Shown: positions 42,438-52,849, counted from the first letter of the stretch. The stretch: DNA of 64,000 nt from Fodinibacter sp963695175 (GCA_963695175.1 CAVOGG010000004.1:1363866-1427865), one strand, 5' to 3'. Numbers and translations: made by a program. Notes: generated by a model from the sequence alone, not told the origin.

Positions 42438-44456
42438 TCAGACGAAGTCGACCTCAGCGGCCGTCGCGCCGCCGGAGAGGGTCGCGTATCCCGGGCCGCG
42501 GTCGAAGAACGGCTCGTCGCCCGTCCGCGTCGCCCGGCGCTCGGCCCGCAACGCGTCGGATGCCGTGACGTCGACGACCGGAGCGTCCTTCCCACCGGAG
42601 GCCACGACCCCGTAGTCGGCACGGGCGCCGTCGAACGAGACCTTGCCCCACCGCAGGTCGCGCTCGACCTCGTCGTAGGGCCGCTCGAGAGGGTCGCCCC
42701 ACCCGCCGCCGCCGGTGGTGCGGATGCGGATCACCTGGCCGGCCAGCACCGGCTCGGCGTCGGCGAGGGCGTCGACGGTGCGCTCGGTCGGGCCGCCGAG
42801 GTCGATGGTCACCTCGAACGAGCGCCCGGCCTTGCCGCCCTTGACCCCCCAGCAGGCCAGGATCGAGCGGTCGGCGATCGACATGAAGTGGGCGTCGCGC
42901 AGCATCCGGATCTGCTTCTCGTAGCCCAGGCCGCCTCGGTGGCGACCGGCGCCACCGGAGTCGACGGCCAGGCCGAGCCGCTCGACGACGAACGGGAAGC
43001 GGCTCTCGGTGAACTCGGTCGGCAGGTTCCGCGAGTCGGGCACGACGTGGATGGTGTCCTCGCCGTCGGCGTAGTAGCGGCCCCCCGAGCCACCGCCGAG
43101 CACCTCGCGCATCAGGTAGTCGTTGCCGTCGCGGTCCTTGCCGTAGACCCCGGTGTAGCGGATCGTCTCCTGGTCGGCCGGCATCCGGCCGTCGACGGCC
43201 TTGGCGACCACGCCGGCGAGCACGCCCAGCAGCCGCAGGATGACGAAGGTGCGGGCGTTGGTCGGCGCCGGGTAGATCGGCGTGAGCAGCGTGCCCTTCT
43301 CCGGGAAGCGCATCTCGATGAGCGGCACGATGCCCTCGTTGACGTCGAGCTCGGCCATCCGTTCGGGGGTGTCGGCGAGGTTGCGCAGGATCGGCGCGAG
43401 CCACTTCTTGAGGAAGTTGCCGCCGACGTAGTCGCCGCAGTGGTTGATCGGGCCCTTGGCCTGCGGGCCGGTGCCGGTGAAGTCGATGACCAGCTTCGGC
43501 CCGCCGTCGCCGGGGCCTGGACCGCCGGTCGACATCTTGGTGAGGGTGATCCGCTGGGTGTGCAGCTGCGGCTCGTCGACGCCGTCGTGCTCGGCGTAGT
43601 CCTCCCAGACGTAGGTGCCGTCGGGGATCTTGCCGAGGATCTCGCGCCGGTAGGTCTCGGTGGTGGCGTCGAGGATCGCGTCGAACGCCGTCTCGATCGT
43701 GTCGCGGCCGTAGCGCGCGAACAGCTCCGCGAGCCGACGGGCGCCCATCAGGCAGGCGGAGCACTCGGCGTCGAGGTCGGCGGCGAGGCTGTCCGGCATC
43801 CGGCTGTTGCGGGTCATGATCCGCAGCGCGGCCTGGTTCGGGACGCCGGCGTCCCAGAGCTTGATCGGGGGCACCGACAGGCCCTCCTCGAACACGGTGC
43901 GCGCGTTGCTCGGCATCGAGCCGGGCACGGCGCCGCCGATGTCGTCGTGGTGGCCGAAGGCCTGCACGAACGCGACGACCTCACCCTCGTGGAAGACCGG
44001 AACGGTGACGCACAGGTCGGGCAGGTGGCCGATGCCGCCCTCCGACTCGTAGACGTCGTTGTGGAAGAACACGTCGCCCTCGCGCATCTCGGCCAGCGGG
44101 AAGTCGCGCACGATCGGGTGCACCAGCGCCGAGTAGGAGCGGCCGGTGAGCTTGCGCAGCTGGCGGTCGTGGATGCCGGCGCGGAAGTCGTGCGCGTCGC
44201 GGATCATCGGGCTGCGGCTGGTGCGGGCGATGGCGGTCTCGACCTCCATCTCGACGCTCGCCAGGGTGCCCTGCACGATCTCGACGAGGATCGGGTCGAC
44301 CGTGCTGCCCTCGGCGGTGAGCCGGTTGCCGTGCTCGTAGGCGGTGGGCAGGCCGGCCGGGTTGACCGGCGCGTCGGAGCTGTCGTGGGCGCCGTTGGGA
44401 GTGCTGCCGGACGTCGCCGGGGGAGCGATCGCGGTGTGGATCATCGGGCCGCACAT
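42438..44456 (-). CDS. hyuB: hydantoinase B/oxoprolinase family protein
   Basis: A 672-residue HyuB subunit. After MCGPMIHTAIAPP and a short linker, the family signatures follow: DPILVEIVQGTLASVEMEVE, SRSPMIRDAHDFRAGI, GDVFFHNDVYESEGGIGHLPD, GHHDDIGGAVPGSMPSNART, DFTGTGPQAKGPIN and the glycine-rich RTTGGGGWGDPLERP. With HyuA it forms an ATP-dependent enzyme opening 5-membered imide rings (hydantoins, 5-oxoproline-like) or carboxylating ketones in relatives. The start lies one base after the hyuA stop, so the subunits are co-translated. The true substrate in this cluster is unknown. Confidence 0.92.
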   Translation of the reverse strand: MCGPMIHTAIAPPATSGSTPNGAHDSSDAPVNPAGLPTAYEHGNRLTAEGSTVDPILVEIVQGTLASVEMEVETAIARTSRSPMIRDAHDFRAGIHDRQLRKLTGRSYSALVHPIVRDFPLAEMREGDVFFHNDVYESEGGIGHLPDLCVTVPVFHEGEVVAFVQAFGHHDDIGGAVPGSMPSNARTVFEEGLSVPPIKLWDAGVPNQAALRIMTRNSRMPDSLAADLDAECSACLMGARRLAELFARYGRDTIETAFDAILDATTETYRREILGKIPDGTYVWEDYAEHDGVDEPQLHTQRITLTKMSTGGPGPGDGGPKLVIDFTGTGPQAKGPINHCGDYVGGNFLKKWLAPILRNLADTPERMAELDVNEGIVPLIEMRFPEKGTLLTPIYPAPTNARTFVILRLLGVLAGVVAKAVDGRMPADQETIRYTGVYGKDRDGNDYLMREVLGGGSGGRYYADGEDTIHVVPDSRNLPTEFTESRFPFVVERLGLAVDSGGAGRHRGGLGYEKQIRMLRDAHFMSIADRSILACWGVKGGKAGRSFEVTIDLGGPTERTVDALADAEPVLAGQVIRIRTTGGGGWGDPLERPYDEVERDLRWGKVSFDGARADYGVVASGGKDAPVVDVTASDALRAERRATRTGDEPFFDRGPGYATLSGGATAAEVDFV

Positions 44457-44457
44457 C

Positions 44458-46578
44458 TCAGGCCTCCTTGGTGACGACGAGGTTGCCGAACGCGTCGACG
44501 CGCACGGTGAAGCCGGGGTGGACGGGCACCGTGGAGCCGAACTCCTCGACGATCGCCGGGCCGGAGAAGGTGTCGCCGGCGCGCAGGTCGGGGCGCCAGT
44601 AGACGTCCGTGGTGACGTACCCGGCATCCGCGTCGAAGCAGACGTCGCGGGTCGAGCGCGGAGCCAGGGGTCCGTCCTGGGGCAACATCGCCCTATTGGT
44701 CGATGTTGCCCCGCGGGTGGGGATCTCGCGCAGCTCGGGGCGGGTGATCGGGCCGACGCCGGTGACCCGCAGGTTGACCCACTCGACCTGCTGACGCGGG
44801 TCGTCGCGGAAGTCGTAGCCGTAGAGCTGGCGGTGCTCGTCGTGGAAGCGCTCGGCCACGGCCGCCGCCGAGGCCTCGTCGACGGCCCCGGACCCGGCCG
44901 GCACCCGCACCTCGTAGGCCTGGCCGAAGTAGCGCAGGTCGACGGTGCGCACGTACTCGTGCTGCTCGCGGGGGAAGCCCTCGGTGTCCAGCGCCGCGGT
45001 GGCCCGGGCGGTGAGCTCGTCGAAGACCTTCTCGACGGCCGCGTGGTCGAGGGTGGTGTGCCGGCTCACGTGGGTCTGCACGTAGTCGTTCTTGACGTCG
45101 ACGGTGAGCAGCCCGAACGCCGACACGTTGCCCGGGTTCTGCGGGACGACGACACCGGCGAGGTCGAGGATGTCGACCAGCCGGCAGGCGAGCAGCGACC
45201 CGGAGCCGCCGAAGGTCGTGAGCATGAAGTCGCGCACGTCGAGGCCCCGCTTGACCGACACCTGGCGCAGGGCGTTCGCCTGGTTCCACGCAGAGATCTC
45301 GAGGATGCCTGTGGCACAACGCTCCTCGTCGAGACCGAGTCGGGCGGCCAGAGACCGGATGCCGCGTCGTGCCGCGTCCACATCGAGCGGGATCTCGCCG
45401 CCGAGCAGGTGCGGGGGGATCCGGCCGAGCACCACGTGGGCGTCGGTGATCGTCGGCTCGGTGCCGCCCTTGCCGTAGCAGAGCGGACCGGGGTCGGCGC
45501 CGGCCGACTGCGGCCCCACCTTGAGCGTCCCCTCGGGGGTCACCCAGGCGATCGAGCCGCCGCCGGCCCCGACGGTGACGACGTCGATCATCGGGATCTT
45601 GCTCGGGTAGGCGCCCACCGTGCCCTCGGTGGTGAGGGTCGGCTCGCCGTCGAGCACGACCGAGACGTCGGTCGAGGTGCCGCCCCCGTCGCAGGTGAGC
45701 ACCCGGGCGAACCCGGCCCGGCGGGCGATCAGGGCCGCCCCCAGCGCCCCCGCGGCCGGCCCGGAGAGCACGGTGGTGATCGGCTGGTGCACCACCTCGT
45801 CGGCCGAGAGCACGCCACCGTTGGACTTCATCACGTAGAAGGGGATCGGCCGGCCCCCGGTGAAGCCGTCGAGCCGGGCGTGGATGTTGCTGACGTAGCG
45901 GCTGACGTTCGGCTTCACGGCCGCGTCGACCAGCGTGGTCATCGACCGCTCGTACTCGCGGTACTCGCGCAGCACCTCCGCGCTGATCGAGACCACGGCC
46001 TCGGGGTGCTCACGGCGCAGCACCTCGCGCATCGCCAGCTCGTGCTCGTCGTTGGCGTAGGAGTGCAGGAAGCACACGCCGATCGTGGTGATGTCGTGGG
46101 CACGGAACCAGCGCGCGGCGGCCACGGCATCCGCCTCGTCGAACGGGCGCAGCTCGTGGCCCTCGAAGTCCATCCGGCCGCCGACGGTGCGCACGTGGTC
46201 GGCCGCGACGATGCGCGGGGGCTTGACCCAGAAGTAGGAGTTGCCGTAGCCGTCGGGGACCGCCTGGCGGGCGATCTCGAGCATGAACTCGTAGCCCTCG
46301 GTGGTGATGAAGCCCAGCCGCTCGACCTTGCCCTCGAGCAGCTTGTTGGTCGCGACGGTGGTGCCGTGGCAGACGGCGGTGATGTCGTCACCGGTCGCGT
46401 CGAGCACGCCGAGGATCTTCTCGATGCCGGCGATGAACCCGTCGGCGGGGTTGGCGGGAGTGCTGGGGGTCTTGGTGGTGACGAGCTCGCCGGTGTCCTC
46501 GTCGAAGGCGACGACGTCGGTGAACGTGCCCCCGGTGTCGATGCCGACCCTGATCCGTCGCTGAGCCTCGTTCGCCAT
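44458..46578 (-). CDS. hyuA: hydantoinase A/oxoprolinase family protein
   Basis: A 706-residue HyuA subunit. The N-terminal ATP-binding motif RVGIDTGGTFTDVVAFDED, VCHGTTVATNKLLEGK, SGPAAGALGAALIARR and TCDGGGTSTDVSVV show the actin-like ATPase fold; VTVGAGGGSIAWV and FGGSGSLLACRL are further signatures. An oddity: near the C-terminus (about residues 622-633) the frame crosses a perfect 12-bp hairpin (44679-44712) encoding about a dozen residues (TRGATSTNRAMLPQD) that look foreign to the family. ATG 46578 is preceded by a TTGAAT box and by a TGTCAG-N4-TGCC site. It forms an operon with hyuB. Confidence 0.92.
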   Translation of the reverse strand: MANEAQRRIRVGIDTGGTFTDVVAFDEDTGELVTTKTPSTPANPADGFIAGIEKILGVLDATGDDITAVCHGTTVATNKLLEGKVERLGFITTEGYEFMLEIARQAVPDGYGNSYFWVKPPRIVAADHVRTVGGRMDFEGHELRPFDEADAVAAARWFRAHDITTIGVCFLHSYANDEHELAMREVLRREHPEAVVSISAEVLREYREYERSMTTLVDAAVKPNVSRYVSNIHARLDGFTGGRPIPFYVMKSNGGVLSADEVVHQPITTVLSGPAAGALGAALIARRAGFARVLTCDGGGTSTDVSVVLDGEPTLTTEGTVGAYPSKIPMIDVVTVGAGGGSIAWVTPEGTLKVGPQSAGADPGPLCYGKGGTEPTITDAHVVLGRIPPHLLGGEIPLDVDAARRGIRSLAARLGLDEERCATGILEISAWNQANALRQVSVKRGLDVRDFMLTTFGGSGSLLACRLVDILDLAGVVVPQNPGNVSAFGLLTVDVKNDYVQTHVSRHTTLDHAAVEKVFDELTARATAALDTEGFPREQHEYVRTVDLRYFGQAYEVRVPAGSGAVDEASAAAVAERFHDEHRQLYGYDFRDDPRQQVEWVNLRVTGVGPITRPELREIPTRGATSTNRAMLPQDGPLAPRSTRDVCFDADAGYVTTDVYWRPDLRAGDTFSGPAIVEEFGSTVPVHPGFTVRVDAFGNLVVTKEA
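44679..44712. repeat. perfect hairpin inside hyuA with CCCTATTGG loop (family D-like)
   Basis: GGGGCAACATCG (44679-44690) and CGATGTTGCCCC (44701-44712) flank the loop CCCTATTGGT. The loop matches the terminal repeat of the 161-bp element at 41259. It is inside the coding sequence and keeps the frame. Confidence 0.75.
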
Positions 46579-46612
46579 GTCGTCGATTCAACCGGGCGGG
46601 GGCAGGCGATTC

Positions 46613-46631
46613 GTTGTCAGTTTGTGCCGAC
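46613..46631. promoter_or_regulatory. candidate regulator site TGTCAG-N4-TGCC (hyuA)
   Basis: GTTGTCAGTTTGTGCCGAC lies 34 nt upstream of hyuA. The rest of the 277-nt gap to the methyltransferase gene shows no other recognisable feature. Confidence 0.4.
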
Positions 46632-46855
46632 GGGAGCCGGATCTGCCGTCCAACCTTTCCACCCTTGCTGCGTCGTGCGTCACCAATCCGCTGTCGCCGG
46701 CGCTCCGAACCACTCGGTGACGGTCGCAGGGGCCGTCCGTGCCCGCGGCCGACAGGCGGTGGGCGCAGGAGGCGGGTGGGTGGCGCTGGCGGGGAGCGGC
46801 GCCCATCCGTCATCCAGCGCTGGCGCGCGCGGCGCGGCGGTGCCACGGTGGTCGG

Positions 46856-47632
46856 GTGTTCGCCGACGCAAAGGCCTACGAGCGGTTCATGGGGCGATGG
46901 AGCGCGCAGCTCGCACCGCTCTTCCTCGACGCCGTCGAGCTGCCGGCTCCGCGCAGCGTGCTCGACGTCGGCACCGGCACCGGCAACCTCGCCCGCGCGG
47001 TCGCGCAGCGCTGGCCGGACTGCGCGGTCATCGGGGTCGACCCGTCGGTGGCGTTCGTCGAGGCGGCGCGCGAGCGGACGTCGCCGTACGCGTCGCGGGT
47101 GCGCTTCGAGGTGGGCGAGGCCGGCGACCTCCACCTCGACGACGGCTCGGTGGATGCCGCGCTCGCGCTCCTCGTGCTCAACTTCGTGCCCGACGCCGAC
47201 CGGGCCGTCGCGCAGATGCGCCGGGTCACCCGGCCCGGGGGCGTCCTGGCGGCGGCGGTCTGGGACTACGGGCGGCGGATGGGGATGCTGCGCACGCTCT
47301 GGGACGCCGCGGCGCGCCTCGACCACACGGTCGTCGGCCGGGACGAGGCCACCATGCCGGTGGGGCGCCCGGGTGGGCTGCTCGACCTGTGGCAGCGCTC
47401 CGACCTCGAGGACGTCGACGGCAGCCGGGTGACGGTGACCACCGACTTCGTGGACTTCGACGACTACTGGGAGCCGTTCCTGGCGGGGCAGGGCCCGGCT
47501 GGTGCCTACGTCGCGGGTCTGCCGGATGCCGCCCGCGCCGCCCTGCGCGACGAGGTCGCCGGGACCCTGGGCCCGGGGCCGTTCGACCTGTCCGCCACGG
47601 CCTGGTGGGTGCGGGGCACCGTGCCGGCCTGA
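46856..47632 (+). CDS. class I SAM-dependent methyltransferase
   Basis: A 258-residue methyltransferase: AYERFMGRWSAQLAPLFL, motif I VLDVGTGTGNLARAVAQR, the acidic post-I loop VIGVDPS, motif IV region DGSVDAALALLVLNFVPD and RVTRPGGVLAAAVWDY. It is of the UbiE/Methyltransf_11 type; the acceptor is unknown. GTG 46856 lies 6 nt after a CACGGT box. It is divergent from hyuA and has no clear tie to the catabolic genes. Confidence 0.88.
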   Translation: MFADAKAYERFMGRWSAQLAPLFLDAVELPAPRSVLDVGTGTGNLARAVAQRWPDCAVIGVDPSVAFVEAARERTSPYASRVRFEVGEAGDLHLDDGSVDAALALLVLNFVPDADRAVAQMRRVTRPGGVLAAAVWDYGRRMGMLRTLWDAAARLDHTVVGRDEATMPVGRPGGLLDLWQRSDLEDVDGSRVTVTTDFVDFDDYWEPFLAGQGPAGAYVAGLPDAARAALRDEVAGTLGPGPFDLSATAWWVRGTVPA

Positions 47633-47664
47633 CGGCATCCGGACCGAGTGCACCAGTCGAACGT

Positions 47665-47708
47665 AGAGAACCCGCCGCGGGCGCGGACGGGCCAACGGCG
47701 GGTTCTCT
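47665..47708. repeat. 13-bp inverted repeat hairpin
   Basis: AGAGAACCCGCCG (47665-47677) and CGGCGGGTTCTCT (47696-47708) form a perfect stem with an 18-nt loop, 32 nt after the methyltransferase stop. It could be a terminator or another interspersed palindromic element. Confidence 0.65.
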
Positions 47709-47755
47709 GCGCTCGACGTGACATCGCCCGAGCCTCGGTGGCACCGTGGATGGGC

Positions 47756-48286
47756 ATGGAGACGAAGAACCTCGCCGAGCTCTACGACCTGCCGGCACTC
47801 GACTGGGCGCCGATCGAGGCTCGACTCGCCGCCGGTCTGAGCCAGGCGCCGGGCACGGGCGGCCCGAACCGCCACTCGTGCTGGCTCACCACCATCGACG
47901 GCGACGGCAGCCCGCACGTCACCGGGGTCGGCGCCCTGTGGGTCGACGGCTGCTTCTGGTTCGAGACCGGCCCCGGCACCCGCAAGGCGCGCAACGTGGC
48001 ACGAGACCCGCGGTGCGTGGTCAGCGTCGCGACCGAGGAGTTCGACCTCGTCGTCGAGGGGACGGCCGAGCGGGTCACCGACCGGGCGCGGGTCGCCGAG
48101 ATGGCGACCCGGTGGGCGGAGGCCGGCTGGCCGTGCCGGGTCGACGACTCGGGCACCGCGCTGACCGCGGCGTTCAGCGCCCCGTCGGCCGGGCCGCCTC
48201 CGTGGCACGTCTACCGGGTCACGCCGCGCACGATGACGGCGCTCGCGACGACCGGTGACGGCGGCGCCACCCGCTGGACGGTCTGA
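47756..48286 (+). CDS. pyridoxamine 5'-phosphate oxidase-like protein
   Basis: A 176-residue split-barrel FMN-binding protein: HSCWLTTIDGDGSPHVTGVG, ALWVDGCFWFETGPGTRKAR, NVARDPRCVVSVATEEFDLV and VEGTAERVTD follow the PNPOx-like fold. The substrate is unknown. ATG 47756 (METKNLAELYDLPALDW) is preferred because it lies 8 nt after CACCGT; ATG 47750 and a longer frame from 47648 are alternatives, but the latter crosses the hairpin at 47665. Confidence 0.82.
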   Translation: METKNLAELYDLPALDWAPIEARLAAGLSQAPGTGGPNRHSCWLTTIDGDGSPHVTGVGALWVDGCFWFETGPGTRKARNVARDPRCVVSVATEEFDLVVEGTAERVTDRARVAEMATRWAEAGWPCRVDDSGTALTAAFSAPSAGPPPWHVYRVTPRTMTALATTGDGGATRWTV

Positions 48287-48313
48287 GGCGCGAACCCGGG
48301 TCGCTGCGACGGG

Positions 48314-49213
48314 TCAGGCGTGGGGGAAGCTCGACTTGGCGGGGCCCTCGAGCTCGGCGCGGTGGTTGCGGATGAGGTCGAGGTTGCGGTCGCGCAGGTG
48401 GTCGAAGCCCTGGGTGATGTTCGAGCCCGGGGTCAGCGCCGAGAGCGCCTCGTCGGGGTCGAGCCGCGCCGACACCCAGCCCTCGTGCGTCGCCGCCTTG
48501 GCGACGATGTGGCCGATCGGCGTGACGACGTGCGAGTTGCCGAAGTAGAGCACCCCGGCCGGGTCCTGGCCCACGGCGTTCGCCCCGACGACGAAGACGT
48601 GGTTGTCGTAGGCGCGGGCCCGGGAGGTGAGCTCCCAGATGTCGGCCGAGCGCAGCAGGGCGGACGGGCGACAGATGACCTCGGCGCCCTGCACGGCCTG
48701 GATCCGCGACAGCTCGGGGTAGTCGCCGTCGAAGCAGATGATCATGCCGATCCGGCCGAGCTCGGTGTCGCAGACGGTGACCGTGTCGCCGGGGGTCACC
48801 CAGCCGCCACCGGAGACGGCCTCGGAGCAGAACGGGTGGGTCTTGCGGTAGACCCCGAGCAGCTCGCCGCGCGGGTCGATGAGCACCGAGGAGTTGTAGA
48901 CGATCTCGGGGGTCGGGCCCCGCTCGTAGGTGCCGGCGACGAGGTGCACGCCGAGCTCGGCGGCGACGTCGCGCAGCGGCTCGATGACGGGGCCGGGCAG
49001 CTCGGACACCAGCTCCCAGAGCTCTTCCGTGGGGCAGCCGGGCGTGAAGCCGGTGGTGGCCGACTCCGGGAGCACGACCAGCTCGGCCCCGGTGGCCTCG
49101 ACGCAGCGGCGGGTGAACTCGACGAGCTTGGCCACGTTGGCCGCGACCGAGTCGGCGGTGAGCGGGCCGGGAACGGGCGCGACCTGGACGGCGGCGGCGG
49201 TGAAGGCACGCAT
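48314..49213 (-). CDS. carbon-nitrogen hydrolase (nitrilase superfamily)
   Basis: A 299-residue amidohydrolase with the complete Glu-Lys-Cys triad: Glu in LVVLPESATTGFTPG (about 50), Lys in GVYRKTHPFCSEA (about 124) and Cys in IGMIICFDGDYPELSR (about 160). Such enzymes cut amides, carbamoyl groups or nitriles. In this operon candidate substrates are N-carbamoyl compounds or the monoamide (malonamate) expected after carbamoyl removal from ureidomalonate; the choice is inference. ATG 49213 shares one base with the coxG-like stop (TGATG). It is last in the molybdenum-hydroxylase operon. Confidence 0.92.
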   Translation of the reverse strand: MRAFTAAAVQVAPVPGPLTADSVAANVAKLVEFTRRCVEATGAELVVLPESATTGFTPGCPTEELWELVSELPGPVIEPLRDVAAELGVHLVAGTYERGPTPEIVYNSSVLIDPRGELLGVYRKTHPFCSEAVSGGGWVTPGDTVTVCDTELGRIGMIICFDGDYPELSRIQAVQGAEVICRPSALLRSADIWELTSRARAYDNHVFVVGANAVGQDPAGVLYFGNSHVVTPIGHIVAKAATHEGWVSARLDPDEALSALTPGSNITQGFDHLRDRNLDLIRNHRAELEGPAKSSFPHA

Positions 49214-49923
49214 CACAGCCGCCCACGCAGAGCCTGGGACCCGCGCCCGATCCGGGCGCCGAGGGCCACGCCGGCCAGCGCCAGCAGGCCGCCGACGAGC
49301 ACGCCGAGCGCGAAGCCCGTGCCGTTGTCGAGGTTGAGGGTCGCGTTGGCGTTCGCCGTGGCGGCCCGGCCGGGGTAGACGGCGCCGGATGCCGGTGCCG
49401 CACCAACCGCTCCCGCCGCACCACCCGCTCCCGCCGCACCAGCCGGGGCCCCCACACCGGCGCCGTCGGCAGCCACCGGGCCCAGCCCGGCGATGTCGCG
49501 GTCGAGGGCGGTGAAGAACTGGCCGGCCATCTTCTTGGTGACCCCGGCGAGCATCCGCTGGCCGACGCCGCCGATGGCCCCACCCACCGACGCGTCGGCG
49601 TCGTAGGACAGCTCGGTGCCTCCGTCGGCCGAGGGGGCCAGCTGCACCTTGACGTCGGCGTCGATGGTGCCGGGGGCACCGGTACCCGAGGCGCGCATCG
49701 TCAGCGAGCTCGGCGCGACCTTGTCGGACAGCGACACCTCACCGGCGTACGTGCCCTTGATGGCTGCCACACCGGCGACGACCGACATGGCGTAGCGGTC
49801 CTCCCCGATGACGGCGAGCGACTCACAGCCGGGCAGCGTCCGGGCCAGCACTGCAGGGTCCTGGATCGCCTCCCACACCTTGTCGACGGGGGACTCGAGC
49901 GTGGAGCTGCCGGAGATCTTCAT
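49213..49923 (-). CDS. coxG: CoxG-like SRPBCC protein with C-terminal membrane anchor
   Basis: A 236-residue protein. Residues 1-145 form a CoxG/SRPBCC domain (MKISGSSTLESPVDKVWEAI, PGCESLAVIGEDRYAM, DVKVQLAPSADGGTELSYDA). An Ala/Gly-rich linker leads to one membrane span (GFALGVLVGGLLALAGVALG) and a basic tail. In CO-dehydrogenase clusters CoxG recruits the molybdo-enzyme to the membrane so that electrons enter the respiratory chain; the same role is likely here. It overlaps the genes on both sides. Confidence 0.9.
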   Translation of the reverse strand: MKISGSSTLESPVDKVWEAIQDPAVLARTLPGCESLAVIGEDRYAMSVVAGVAAIKGTYAGEVSLSDKVAPSSLTMRASGTGAPGTIDADVKVQLAPSADGGTELSYDADASVGGAIGGVGQRMLAGVTKKMAGQFFTALDRDIAGLGPVAADGAGVGAPAGAAGAGGAAGAVGAAPASGAVYPGRAATANANATLNLDNGTGFALGVLVGGLLALAGVALGARIGRGSQALRGRL

Positions 49924-52327
49924 CGCGAACCTTCCTGCGCGGGAACGGGGTCAGTGGTCGTCAGGTGCTGCCGCCGCAGGTCCCAGAGCTCGGCCGGGCT
50001 GATCGGCATCGAGCGGATGGTGAACCCCTCGGCATCCTCGATGGCGGAGGCGATGACGGCGGACACCGGGATGGTGCCGGCCTCGCCGGCGCCCTTGAGG
50101 CCGAGCGGGTTGAGCGGGCTCGGCGTCTCGAGGTGGTCGGTCTCGATGTGGGGGACCTCGGAGGCGTAGGGGATCAGGAAGTCCATGAACGAGGCGTTGA
50201 GCAGCTGCCCGGACTCGTCGTAGGCCATCCGCTCGTAGAGTGCCCCGCCGACCCCTTGGGCGACACCACCGTGCACCTGGCCCTCGACGATCATCGGGTT
50301 GACCATGACGCCGCAGTCGTGCACCACGCAGTAGCGCAGGATCGTGATCTCGGCGGTGACCGGGTCGGTCTCGACGATCGCGGCGTGCATGCCGTTGGCG
50401 AAGGTGGCCTGGGTGGGGGAGTAGAAGTCCTTGCCCTCGAGCCCGGGCTCCTCGTCGTCGGCCACTGGCGGCTTGTCGGGGTCGAAGGTTCCGGCGAACT
50501 GGGTTGCGGCAGCTGCGGACTGGTCGAAGGCGTAGCGCAACGGGTTCGACAGCACCGCGACGGTCGACAGGGCGATCGAGGTTCCGGGCGCCCCCCTGAC
50601 CGAGATGACGCCGTCGTCGATCTCGAGGTCGTCGGGCGACACCTCGAGGGCGTCGGCCGCGATCTTCAGCGCCTTGGCGCGCACCACCCGGGCGGCCAGC
50701 GCCACGGCGTTGCCCGACATCACGGCACCGCGGGACGCGAACGTGCCGACGGCGTACGGCATCCGGCGGGTGTCGCCCGTGGTGACGTGGACGTCCTCGA
50801 TCCGCACGCCGAGCTCGTCGGCGACGATCTGGGCGAGGATCGTCTGGTGGCCCTGGCCCTGCGTGGTCAGGCCGGTGGCGACGTTGACCCGCCCGCTGGT
50901 CTCGACGTGCACGTGGCCGCCCTCGTAGGGGCCGACGCCGGTGCCCTCGACGTAGCAGCCGATGCCCAGGCCCACCCTCCGGCCCTCGGCCTCCGCCTGC
51001 TCGCGGTAGGCCGCGAAGTCGTCCCAGCCGACGAGCGCCTTGAGCTTGGCCAGGGATGCCGGGAAGTCACCCGAGTCGTACTTCAGCGGCCGGCCGTCCT
51101 GGAACATCAGGCCGTGGTCGTAGGGCATCTCGTCGGGCTGGATGAAGTTGCGTGAGCGCACCTCGGCACGGTCGAGGCCGAGGTGCGCCGCGATCGCATC
51201 CATCGCGCGTTCCATGGCAAAGCAGCCCTGGGGGCGGCCGGCGCCCCGATACGGCGTCACGAGAACGGTGTTGGTGTAGAGCGACCAGAACTCGACGCGG
51301 TAGGCACCCGGCTTGTAGGGGCCGAGCAGCTGGGTGGCGGTGATGATCGGCACGATGATGCCGTAGGGCGTGTAGGCGCCGTTGTCGTGCCAGAACTTCA
51401 CGTCGAGCGCGAGCAGGTGGCCCTCGTCGTCGAAGCCGACGGTCACCTCCTGCAGCTGGCCGCGCTCGTGCGCGCTGGAGATGAAGTGCTCGCGGCGGTC
51501 CTCGGTCCACTTCACCTCGCGGCGCAGGTTGCGGGCCGCCCACGGCACGAGCACCTCCTCGGGCCAGGGGTGCATGATCTTGACGCCGAAGCCACCACCG
51601 ACGTCGGGGGCGATGCACTCGACCTTGGCCAACGGCATCCCCAGCTTGGCGGCGACCGCGGCCCGCACGCCGGTGGTGGTCTGGGTGGAGGAGTACAGGC
51701 GCAGCGAGCCCTCGTCGAGGTCCCACTTGGCGTAGACGCCCTTGCCCTCCATCGGGGTGCACGCGCTGCGCTCGATGGCCAGGTCGAGGGTGAGGCGGTT
51801 CGGGGCGGCGGCCATGGCGGTCTCGAGGTCGCCGACCTCCTGGAGCAGGTGGGCGCTGACGTTGTCGGGCACGTCGTCGTGCACCAGCCTCGCCCCCGAG
51901 CGGGCGTTGTCGATGCCGACCACGACCGGCAGCTGCTCGTAGGTGACCCGGATGCGCTGGGCGGCGTCCTCGGCGAGGTAGCGGTCGCGGGCGACGACCA
52001 TGACCACGGCCTCGCCGACGTGGTTGACCTCGTCCTTGGCCAGGCAGTAGCCGGTGCGGGCGTGGGTCATCGCGGGGTGGGGGATGAGCACGGGGAGCGG
52101 CTCGGCGACCCGGCCGGTGAGGTCGTCCCAGGTGTAGATCGCCTCGACGCCGTCGACCTCCCACGCGTCGTCGATGTCGACGTCGACCACCCGGGCGTGG
52201 GCGTGCGGGCTGCGCACGAAGGCGGCCGCGAGTGCGGTGTGGCCGAGGTCGTCGAGGTAGCGGCCGTTGCCGGTGAGCAGCCGGGGGTCCTCGCGGCGCT
52301 GCACCTTCTCGCCGAACTGGCGGGTGC

Positions 52328-52331
<4 letters not shown>
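49920..52331 (-). CDS. molybdenum hydroxylase, large (MoCo) subunit
   Basis: An 803-residue xanthine dehydrogenase/CO dehydrogenase family catalytic subunit. N-terminal RREDPRLLTGNGRYLDD, APDVGGGFGVKIMHPWPEE and the active-site region VTPYRGAGRPQGCFAMERAM (about 355) are present, and the catalytic Glu is in GLKGAGEAGTIP (about 747). The AYxCSFR loop of true CO dehydrogenase is absent, so it hydroxylates an organic substrate. Neighbouring permease and barbiturase-type genes suggest a pyrimidine or purine (uracil or thymine dehydrogenase-like). GTG 52331 overlaps the small-subunit stop (GTGA). Confidence 0.92.
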
Positions 52332-52845
<514 letters not shown>

Positions 52846-52849
<4 letters not shown>

